DNA from: Halanaerobiaceae bacterium
GTDB taxonomy: Bacteria > Bacillota > Halanaerobiia > Halanaerobiales > Halarsenatibacteraceae
Length of the DNA: 34,438 nt
Reading direction: 5' to 3'
Assembly (NCBI GenBank): GCA_003554685.1
Contig: PWHA01000099.1
Coordinates: 1 to 34,438, forward strand
In this document: piece after piece, positions 1 to 6,389 of the stretch
Position numbering within the stretch: the stretch's first letter is position 1
Layout of the letters: each line of letters starts with the position of its first letter
The notes under the pieces: generated by a model
Told to the model about the DNA's origin: nothing
Databases searched by the model: none
What the model saw: the letters and a program-made list of their open reading frames with translations, nothing else
Position numbers and translations under genes: made by a program

Positions 1-178
1 CAACCTCCACCGGGTTGCCGGTCAGGGACTGAAAGGTCAGAGGTGAAATAAATTCACAGGCTGACTCGGTCATCACTGTAAATACATTATGCCCCTGCTT
101 GGTCAGTGCGCTGGCTGCCGCTGCCGTCTTATAGGCGGCAATGCCGCCGGTTACTCCCAGCAGAATGTTTTTACCCAT
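1..178 (-). CDS. coaBC: CoaBC (Dfp) phosphopantothenoylcysteine synthetase/decarboxylase, N-terminal fragment
   Basis: This is the 5' part of a minus-strand gene that runs off the left edge of the window; it is not in the ORF track. Translation from ATG at 178 begins MGKNILLGVTGGIAAYK, the classic start of the flavin-binding decarboxylase (CoaC) half of the bifunctional coenzyme A enzyme. Only about 59 residues are visible, so the synthetase half and the active-site His and Cys cannot be checked. The start is supported by a strong SD (TAAGGAGA) a few bases upstream. It follows rpoZ in the same direction, as is usual in Firmicutes (remA–gmk–rpoZ–coaBC), though with an unusually long 352-bp gap. 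Confidence 0.93.
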   Translation of the reverse strand, partial: MGKNILLGVTGGIAAYKTAAAASALTKQGHNVFTVMTESACEFISPLTFQSLTGNPVEV

Positions 179-530
179 GGTTTTATCTCCTTAACTGATA
201 ATTTTATCTCCTCAGCGCCATCAGGCGCCATTTTTGGTTATAGCCAGGGTTATCTAGCTCTATTGCCTGTAACAGTCCAAATCTCCTCTTTCTCCTGTTA
301 ATAGATATTTATTGACTTATTAAAAAATCATATTTAAAAAATCATTTATAAAATACAAAAACAGATTATTATTTCTTCTAACTATCTATAATTACCTTGT
401 TACTCTATATCTACTAAAATAATGTTACATTATTTTAAGAATGCTTTATAATTTTATAATCATAATGGACTCCAAAATTATCAAAATAATGGGCTCCAGC
501 ATAACCCAATAATCCTGTTTAAAGCTGCCC
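179..530 (-). promoter_or_regulatory. Long AT-rich coaBC leader with hairpin and duplicated SD-like sequence
   Basis: No gene is visible in this 352-bp gap between rpoZ and coaBC. Its rpoZ-proximal two thirds are very AT-rich. Close to coaBC, a small hairpin (GCGCC/GGGCG-type arms at 215-219 and 224-228, loop ATCA) is followed on the minus strand by two copies of AGGAGATAAAA (complement of 202-212 and 181-191). Only the second copy is correctly spaced for the coaBC ATG. The arrangement looks like a separate leader with its own promoter, but no convincing promoter could be assigned. Confidence 0.4.
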
Positions 531-746
531 CTATTTTACGCTGTTGGGGTTGTTCTTCTCATAGGAAATGACCCCAGCCTCGATCTCTTCCAGGCTCTTG
601 GAAACCGGTTTCTTGCCCCGGTATTCACTTAAAAGTTCCCGGCCTCCCTCATTGAGATTTCTGGCTCTCCGGGCAGCCATGATTACTATTGTAAAGGGGC
701 TATCTGCCTTATCTTTCAGGTCATTCAGAGAAGGTCTGGAAATCAT
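531..746 (-). CDS. rpoZ: DNA-directed RNA polymerase omega subunit
   Basis: The 71-residue product is the omega subunit, which binds the beta' C-terminus and helps RNA polymerase assembly and stability. The family features are the N-terminal MISRPSLNDL segment and the central FTIVIMAARRARNL helix, which matches the conserved R-Y-x-L-V-x-x-x-A-x-R-A-R pattern; length is normal for Firmicutes. Start ATG has an excellent SD (AAGGAGG) and overlaps the gmk stop by four bases (ATGA), so translational coupling to gmk is likely. It ends in TAG. The position gmk–rpoZ–coaBC is the conserved Firmicute order. Confidence 0.96.
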   Translation of the reverse strand: MISRPSLNDLKDKADSPFTIVIMAARRARNLNEGGRELLSEYRGKKPVSKSLEEIEAGVISYEKNNPNSVK

Positions 747-1315
747 ATTATTTCCTCCTTTCTTTCTCTCTCAATAATTGCTTTTAACTTCAATACCGCT
801 TTATCAAGTTTATCATTTAACACCACATGGTCAAATTTATCGGCTTCAGCCATCTCAGCTTTGGCATTTTCCAGCCTGATTTCCCGGGATTTCCGGGATT
901 CCGTTCCTCTTTTATCCAGTCTTCTGCTCAAAGCTTCCAGCGATGGGGGCTTGAGAAAAATAAAGACTGCTTCAGGAAAAATATCCCGGACCTGATTGGC
1001 TCCCTGAATATCTATTTCCAGAATTATATCCTCACCCTTTGCCAGGGTCTTCTCTACATAACTGCGGGGAGTGCCATAATAGTTACCATGAACCCGGGCT
1101 GTCTCGAGAAAACCATTTCGGTCCATGATTTCTTTAAATTCTTCTTCGGACACAAAAAAATAATCTTCGCCTTCAACCTCGCCCTGACGTGGTTCCCGGG
1201 TTGTCATCGATACTGAATAATTAATGCCGTTGTAGGTTTCAAAAAGCCGGTCCAGGACCGTTCCCTTGCCCACACCTGAGGGGCCGGAAAGGACAAACAA
1301 AATACCTTCAGACAC
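743..1315 (-). CDS. gmk: Guanylate kinase
   Basis: Guanylate kinase converts GMP and ATP to GDP and ADP. The P-loop SGPSGVGKGT sits at the N-terminus, followed by the GMP-binding TTREPRQGEVEGEDYFF region and the DIQGANQVR segment; all are standard for Gmk. The ORF track starts at an ATG (1354) lying inside remA with no SD. I prefer the GTG at 1315, which is preceded by GGGGGTGAG and gives VSEGILFVLSGPSG, a normal N-terminus and a length of 190 residues. It lies just downstream of the remA stop and overlaps rpoZ by four bases, so remA–gmk–rpoZ looks like one transcript. Confidence 0.95.
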   Translation of the reverse strand: MSEGILFVLSGPSGVGKGTVLDRLFETYNGINYSVSMTTREPRQGEVEGEDYFFVSEEEFKEIMDRNGFLETARVHGNYYGTPRSYVEKTLAKGEDIILEIDIQGANQVRDIFPEAVFIFLKPPSLEALSRRLDKRGTESRKSREIRLENAKAEMAEADKFDHVVLNDKLDKAVLKLKAIIERERKEEII

Positions 1316-1334
1316 AGTCTCACCCCCGAAATGC

Positions 1335-1586
1335 TCACTCCTCGTCCTCGTCATTCAACCGGTGGGATACTGTTTCCGGCTGAATGGCCGAAAGAATAAT
1401 GTGATCACTATCAGTTATAATAACAGCTCTGGTCCGGCGGCCGTAGGTGGCATCAACCAGCATGCCCCGTTCCCGGGCTTCCTGGATTATTCTTTTAATC
1501 GGGGCAGATTCCGGACTGACCACCGCTATGACTCTGTTGCCGGCCACAATATTGCCAAAACCAATATTTATCAGTTTGACCTTCAT
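1335..1586 (-). CDS. remA: RemA / DUF370 extracellular matrix regulatory protein
   Basis: The 83-residue protein starts [32 protein letters not shown] and contains [23 protein letters not shown], which is diagnostic of RemA/DUF370. In Bacillus subtilis RemA is a DNA-binding regulator that activates biofilm matrix and osmoprotection genes by forming an oligomeric arc on DNA. The start has a clear SD (AGGAGGG). The acidic tail (NDEDEE) is slightly unusual but short. Its place immediately before gmk is the conserved genomic context. It is the first gene of the remA–gmk–rpoZ group and is divergent from rqcH. Confidence 0.94.
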   Translation of the reverse strand: MKVKLINIGFGNIVAGNRVIAVVSPESAPIKRIIQEARERGMLVDATYGRRTRAVIITDSDHIILSAIQPETVSHRLNDEDEE

Positions 1587-1751
1587 AATAGCCCTCCTAT
1601 ATTTTATTTGACCTGAACCCTTATCTGCCGTCCTGGCCGCCCTGTTTCAGGCCCGACAGCTCCTGCTGCCTGGCCTGACAGCCCGTAACTGGCTATGTAG
1701 GCCAATAAGGAAAAGTATACCGGTGTAGACTGCTGTTAATTGCTGTCCTGA

Positions 1752-1760
1752 TGCTATAAT
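1752..1760 (+). promoter_or_regulatory. Putative extended -10 promoter for rqcH
   Basis: TGCTATAAT (TG-N-TATAAT) is a perfect extended -10 element for a sigma-A type promoter, about 110 bases upstream of the rqcH start. A good -35 box is not visible at 17 bp, which extended -10 promoters tolerate. It lies in the divergent remA/rqcH intergenic region and is the best promoter match noticed in the window. Confidence 0.5.
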
Positions 1761-1872
1761 GGTTCTATTTTAAATAATAATAACACAGTAACTTCTTTTA
1801 AGCAAGAAAGTTCTCGGCCCTTATTTACAAGAGATTTGTTAGATGATATCGTTATGTTATGAGGTGATCATT

Positions 1873-3624
1873 ATGGCAATAGATGGAATTATGCTGGCAG
1901 CCTGCCGCCAGGAGCTGGCCGGAGAGCTGCTGGGAGCCAAAGTAAATAAAATATATCAACCAAAAAAGGATTTTCTCACTATAGATCTAAGAAATAATCA
2001 GCAGAATTATCAGCTGCTGGCTGTCATCGACCCCCGGCAGTCCCGGGTTCATCTTTCTGATATTGATTTTGACAACCCCTCTCAGCCCCCGACCTTTGCT
2101 ATGGTGCTGCGCAAACACCTTACTCACGGCCGGATTAAGGAAATCAGCCAGCCCGGACTGGAAAGGATGCTGGAGATTGATATTGAGAGCAATTCCACAG
2201 TTTACCGCCTTTACCTGGAGATCATGGGCCGCTACAGCAATGTAATCCTGGTGGATTCCGGTGGCACAGTGCTGGATGCTATGAAACGTCTGGGACCCGA
2301 TGATAAATCGGCCCGGGAATTAATCCCCAAAGCCGACTACCGCTACCCCCCGGCCCAGGATAAGGTCAGCCCCAAGGAGCTGACCGAGGAAATCTGGTGG
2401 GAGCGGCTGGGCGATGATTTTCGCAAATATGCCTTCCGGGCAGTCCTCAACAATGTTCAGGGGATCGGCCCCGAATCAGCCCGGGAGATGGTCTTTCAGG
2501 CCGGAATTGACCCGGAAATCAACTATCACGAGCTTTCCCGCCGGGAGGAGATTGCCATAAAAGATAGTCTTTTTAATTACATTGAACTGATTAAAACGGA
2601 AGATTTTCAGCCGGTGCTGGGCCGGGATGAAGAAGGTGAAATCGTCTATCAGTCGGCTTTTCCCCTGGATCATCAGTCCGGGGTTGAAGACCTGCACTTC
2701 CCCACCCTGAGAGAGCTGTTTGATTTTTATTACCGGGAGCACATCGTAAAAAAGGACTTCCTCCGGGAGAAGGAAAGGCTTTTTGGTATTATCAATAACT
2801 ACCTCGATAAGAACCACAGCCAGCAGGAAAAGGTCCGGGAAAAACTTGAGAAAAGTTCAGAGGCAGATAAATATCAGAAATGGGGGGAGCTTTTAAAATC
2901 TCAGAAGCACAAAATAGCCCCCGGCCAGGAGGAAATAAAGGTCGTTGATTATTACCAGGAGGACCAGCCCAAAACCACCATTCCGCTGGATCCGGAAAGG
3001 AGCCCTGGAGAAAATATTAACCGGCTCTTCAAAAAGCACAGCAAGCTTAAGAAAAGCCGGGATCATTTGATCCGGGAGCTGGCCCGGCTACGCCATGAGG
3101 ATAAATATCTACAGCGGGTTGAACTGGAAATTGAGCAGGCTGAAAGTAGAGAGGATCTGGCAGAAATTAATGAAGAACTCCGGGAAGAAAATTATATAAA
3201 AAAACAGCAGCAGAGCTCGCAAAAATCTGCCAGCAAGGCTCCTCCCCGCAAATATTATTCCGCTGATGGTTTTCAAATTCTGGTCGGCAGGAATAACCGT
3301 CAGAATGACAGGCTGACCAAAAAAATAGCTACCGGGGGAGATATCTGGGTCCATACCCGCAAAATTGCCGGCTCCCATGTAATTATAAAAAATCACACCA
3401 GCGAGGAAATACCTCAAAGCACTATTGAAGAGGCTGCCCTGCTGGCAGCCTACTTCAGCAAGGCCCGTCAGTCCAGCAATGTCCCTGTTGACTATACCGA
3501 AATTGAGAATGTGAGAAAGCCGAAAGGGGCCAAGCCGGGCATCGTCTATTATGACAATCACCATACTCTCTATGTCACGCCTGAAAAGGAGATTATCGCT
3601 GAGATAGTTAAGCGGGGGCAATAG
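1873..3624 (+). CDS. rqcH: RqcH (Rqc2/NEMF homologue, NFACT protein; formerly fibronectin-binding protein A)
   Basis: RqcH binds peptidyl-tRNA-blocked 50S subunits and recruits tRNA-Ala to add C-terminal Ala tails to stalled chains (ribosome-associated quality control). The product shows an NFACT-N domain (MAIDGIMLAACRQEL onward), a long charged coiled-coil region around residues 290-450, and a C-terminal NFACT-R/DUF814 domain with GGDIWVHTRKIAGSHVIIKN. Length, 583 residues, is normal. I chose the ATG at 1873 because GAGGTGATC lies just before it; the track start ten codons upstream has no SD and adds an atypical leader. With this numbering the position equivalent to the functional Asp97-Arg98 pair reads Glu97-Arg98. 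It is the only plus-strand gene, divergent from remA and convergent with lnt. Confidence 0.94.
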   Translation: MAIDGIMLAACRQELAGELLGAKVNKIYQPKKDFLTIDLRNNQQNYQLLAVIDPRQSRVHLSDIDFDNPSQPPTFAMVLRKHLTHGRIKEISQPGLERMLEIDIESNSTVYRLYLEIMGRYSNVILVDSGGTVLDAMKRLGPDDKSARELIPKADYRYPPAQDKVSPKELTEEIWWERLGDDFRKYAFRAVLNNVQGIGPESAREMVFQAGIDPEINYHELSRREEIAIKDSLFNYIELIKTEDFQPVLGRDEEGEIVYQSAFPLDHQSGVEDLHFPTLRELFDFYYREHIVKKDFLREKERLFGIINNYLDKNHSQQEKVREKLEKSSEADKYQKWGELLKSQKHKIAPGQEEIKVVDYYQEDQPKTTIPLDPERSPGENINRLFKKHSKLKKSRDHLIRELARLRHEDKYLQRVELEIEQAESREDLAEINEELREENYIKKQQQSSQKSASKAPPRKYYSADGFQILVGRNNRQNDRLTKKIATGGDIWVHTRKIAGSHVIIKNHTSEEIPQSTIEEAALLAAYFSKARQSSNVPVDYTEIENVRKPKGAKPGIVYYDNHHTLYVTPEKEIIAEIVKRGQ

Positions 3625-3630
3625 GAGGCA

Positions 3631-3660
3631 TATATGGTGGTACCGTATATGGTGGTACCG
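3631..3660. repeat. Perfect tandem 15-bp repeat, two copies
   Basis: TATATGGTGGTACCG occurs twice, directly head to tail, seven bases after the rqcH stop codon. Each unit carries the palindrome GGTACC, so the two copies can also pair as a small hairpin. The unit resembles the T-box core GGTGGTACCG only superficially; no specifier stem or downstream tRNA-ligase or amino-acid gene is present. Confidence 0.9.
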
Positions 3661-3717
3661 GGTTCGCCCTCTCTCGGGTTCACCCCACTATCCCCCCACT
3701 CTCGATTCCCCCAATCC
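3661..3717 (-). other. G-rich segment at the lnt 3' end (possible G-quadruplex)
   Basis: On the lnt coding strand the bases immediately after the stop contain runs of five, six, four and three G separated by short loops, followed by two near-copies of a GAACCCG motif. Base composition is strikingly different from the AT-rich spacers elsewhere. No classical terminator hairpin with a T-tract is visible between the convergent rqcH and lnt genes, so this patch may serve as the transcript end, but that is conjecture. Confidence 0.4.
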
Positions 3718-5247
3718 TCAGGAAGCAGCCTGGTAAAGCTTATAGGCCGGACCAATAATCAAAACCAGCAGCAGAGCCAGATAGGCAGGATAATCACCAT
3801 ATTTTTGATAGAAGGTCCTCTCCCGGCCGCCCTTAAGCAGCCTTATTTCCAGAACCTCAGCACCCTCAATTGTTTGATAACTGCCATCGGCAAAAACTTT
3901 ACCGGAATAAGCATAATTTCCAGCCTTGATCACCGGCATCCTGGTTTCCACTGCCCGGAGCCGGGCTGACTGCCACATCTGGGTCTGCAGGTTACCAATG
4001 CCAAACCAGGCTTCATTGGAAGGATTTACAATAAACTGCTGATCAACCAGTTCCTCAATCTCCCGGGGAGCATAAAGGATCTCCGAACAGATCAGCACCT
4101 GGAAGGAAATTCTCTCCTGAAAATTATTTTCCTCATTTTCAACCTCAATCTCATTTTCTCTCTCCGGCAGAGCCAGCACCTGATTGTTCGAACCGGGCGT
4201 CAGCGAATACCATCTTTCCCCCGTAAAAAACTCCAGAACCCCGGGCAGAGGTACACTTTCACCCCCCGGTACCAGAATTCTTTTATTGTATCTGCCCAGC
4301 ACCTCCTGGTCGGGATCAACCAGAAAAATGCTGTTATACTGCTTCTCAGGATCTTCCATCACTGACTGACTTCCCACCAGCAGATAGCCGTCCTGCTCCA
4401 GGGTTTCATGAAACATATCCCTGTAATAGCTGTTTCTAAGATAATCAAAGGTCAGGACTGTCTCCGGCATTATTACCAGTTCTGCTCCCTGCTCGTAAGC
4501 CTCGCTGCCCAGTTCCGCTGCCTGTTGAAGGTTATACTCAATATTCTCAGGCAGCCACTTATCTTCCTGGGTTATCTCGGTCTCAACCACACCCAGACTT
4601 AATGTCTCCTCGGCTGCCCGGCTTCTTTCCTGAATCGGTTCCAGGCTTTGATTGGCACCGTACATGGTAACCAGCATCAGCAGCCCTACCAGCAGGGCAT
4701 AGCCCAGCTTCTGCCTCAGCAGTGATTTAAAAAGCAGTCCGTTTACCAGCAGAACAGCCGCAGCCACCAGATAACTGCCGCCCCATTCTGCCAGCTGAAG
4801 AAAAGGAGAAAAGTCCGCCTGGGTCAGGCTGAGGCTGCCAAAGGGATAATAGGGAAAAAGCTGGGCCATCAGATACTCGATGCTGATCCAGCTGGCAGTC
4901 AGCACAATCAGAGAATCACCTTTCTCTCCACTGAAAAGTCTGTAAAGAACCGCCCAGATACCCCGGCTTAAAGCGGCAACCGCCAGTAAAATCAGGGTCA
5001 GCGCGATAACCAGCGGATAGGGTAAACCGCTGAAATCTCTCAAAGGATAGAAAAGCCAGTAGCTGGCTCCGGCATAAAGTATAATTCCCAGCAGCCAGCC
5101 CCAGAAAAAACTTTTCTTCAGTGATACTTCTCTCTCCAGCACAAATAAAGCCGGAATCAAAGCCAGCCAGGCCAGAAAAAAGAGACCGGGATAGCTGAGC
5201 GGCAGAATAATCAGGATAGCACTTAAAGTAATTAAAAGAAATTTCAA
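3718..5247 (-). CDS. lnt: Apolipoprotein N-acyltransferase (Lnt)
   Basis: Lnt transfers an acyl chain to the free amino group of diacylated lipoproteins at the outer face of the inner membrane. The first ~200 residues hold several membrane helices, followed by a nitrilase-like domain. The catalytic triad is visible: Glu262 in VIMPETVLTFD, Lys322 in RYNKRILVPGGESVPL and Cys387 in VLICSEILYAP, with NPSNEAWFG downstream. Length, 509 residues, matches the enterobacterial enzyme. An acidic stretch (ENEIEVENEENN) precedes the catalytic Cys. The start is TTG at 5247, set by AAGGAGG ten bases upstream; no in-frame ATG fits. Lnt is typical of diderm bacteria and uncommon in Firmicutes. Confidence 0.92.
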   Translation of the reverse strand: MKFLLITLSAILIILPLSYPGLFFLAWLALIPALFVLEREVSLKKSFFWGWLLGIILYAGASYWLFYPLRDFSGLPYPLVIALTLILLAVAALSRGIWAVLYRLFSGEKGDSLIVLTASWISIEYLMAQLFPYYPFGSLSLTQADFSPFLQLAEWGGSYLVAAAVLLVNGLLFKSLLRQKLGYALLVGLLMLVTMYGANQSLEPIQERSRAAEETLSLGVVETEITQEDKWLPENIEYNLQQAAELGSEAYEQGAELVIMPETVLTFDYLRNSYYRDMFHETLEQDGYLLVGSQSVMEDPEKQYNSIFLVDPDQEVLGRYNKRILVPGGESVPLPGVLEFFTGERWYSLTPGSNNQVLALPERENEIEVENEENNFQERISFQVLICSEILYAPREIEELVDQQFIVNPSNEAWFGIGNLQTQMWQSARLRAVETRMPVIKAGNYAYSGKVFADGSYQTIEGAEVLEIRLLKGGRERTFYQKYGDYPAYLALLLVLIIGPAYKLYQAAS

Positions 5248-5463
5248 GTCCGGACATCCTCCTTATCAGTTCGATTTCTCCAGCTAAACATCTACTTAAC
5301 CTCTATTAAAACAGCTGCCTATTTCTGCATAGATTCCTGTTGAACTTCAGTGAATCAGTTTTATCCAATCGGTCAGATAGTTGCCTTCTGCTCAAACCCG
5401 GCTGTTTGGTATTATCCCGGCACCGGTCTTAAGGTTAAAAAGCAAATTATCTCCTGAAGATTT

Positions 5464-6138
5464 CTACTCAATAAGCTTTCTGAGTTCCTCGCGGTTCGGG
5501 ATGATAATTTCCCGACCTTCCATTTTTATATAATTATCCTTTTTAAGCTGGCTTAAGTTTCTGCTGACCGTTTCTCTGGTCATCCCCAGAAAATTAGCCA
5601 GCTGCTGCTGATTTAAATCCTGAATTCTAACAGTTTTATCCTCTCCGCTAAGCTGCAGCAGAGACTGAATAATTTTGCTGCGGGAATCCTGCAGTGATAG
5701 GCTTTTTATCCTGCTCTGGGAATAGTAAAGTTTCTGAGCCATGGTCTCCAGCATTCCCAGACCAATCTCGGGATGCTCCAGAAAAAAATCCTGAAAACTC
5801 TGCCTGGTTAAAACATCAAGCTCACAGTCTTCCAGACAGATTGCCGAAACCGGGTACCTCTCTATTCCAAAGAGAACTACCTCGCCAAAGACCTCACCTT
5901 CTCCCAGAAATTTAATGATCTGCTCCCGGCCTTCACTGGAAGTCCTGAGTATCTTAATCCGGCCGAAACGAACAAAATACATCTGGCTGCCCTCTTCTTC
6001 TTCAAAAAAAATAGTCTGGCCGGACTGGTATCTTTTCCGGATCAGTTCTCCGGTCACCTGGGCCAGCTGCTCCCGGGTCAGATCCTCAAAAACTGTGAAA
6101 CTTTTTAAGAAATCAAGATCCTCTCTCTCTTCAGCCAT
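5464..6138 (-). CDS. Crp/Fnr family transcriptional regulator
   Basis: The 224-residue protein has a cyclic-nucleotide-binding-like beta-barrel (about residues 15-130, including FGEGEVFGEVVLF-like turns), a long dimer helix and a C-terminal winged helix with QQQLANFLGMTRETVSRNLSQLKK, the Crp DNA-recognition helix-turn-helix. The Cys pattern of an oxygen-sensing Fnr cluster is absent, and the cAMP-contact Arg-Ser pair is not clear, so the ligand cannot be predicted. ATG has a good SD (GGGGTGATGAT). It sits alone between the EF-G-like gene, whose terminator lies just upstream, and lnt. Its targets are unknown. Confidence 0.9.
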   Translation of the reverse strand: MAEEREDLDFLKSFTVFEDLTREQLAQVTGELIRKRYQSGQTIFFEEEEGSQMYFVRFGRIKILRTSSEGREQIIKFLGEGEVFGEVVLFGIERYPVSAICLEDCELDVLTRQSFQDFFLEHPEIGLGMLETMAQKLYYSQSRIKSLSLQDSRSKIIQSLLQLSGEDKTVRIQDLNQQQLANFLGMTRETVSRNLSQLKKDNYIKMEGREIIIPNREELRKLIE

Positions 6139-6274
6139 ATCATCACCCCGCTGCAGTTTCCTGCTAAAATCAGGTTATTTTCCCTGACAGTTTCAAATTA
6201 ACCATTTTTTTAATTATAACATATCTGAAATATATCTGAAATAAAACTTCTTCATCTATTTTCCTGTATAGCAG

Positions 6275-6313
6275 AAAAGCCCTGCCGGCTGCATCATAAT
6301 GCACCGACAGGGC
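6275..6313 (-). terminator. Rho-independent terminator of the EF-G-like gene
   Basis: On the minus strand GCCCTG...CAGGGC arms enclose a further CGG/CCG and TGCAT/ATGCA pairing with loop TATG, giving one long stem from 6313 to 6279, followed by TTTTCT. It lies about 75 bases after the stop codon of the EF-G-like gene and before crp. This is the clearest intrinsic terminator in the window. Confidence 0.85.
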
Positions 6314-6389
6314 CAGCAAACAGTTAATCAATTGTATCTCAGCTGATGAATTAAATTAATTAGCCTCAAGCCTGAAAGAGACCGGTCTA

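Noticed and set aside
3631-3660. GGTGGTACCG looks like the T-box antiterminator core
   Set aside because: It is part of a short tandem repeat, lies at the 3' end of rqcH, and no specifier stem, antiterminator/terminator pair or regulated amino-acid gene follows.
3661-3690. GGGTTCGCCC resembling a tRNA T-arm
   Set aside because: No acceptor, D or anticodon arms can be built around it.
5694-6187. Two consecutive plus-strand ORFs opposite the Crp/Fnr gene
   Set aside because: Both are antisense to a clear Crp-family gene and have no SD or domain support.
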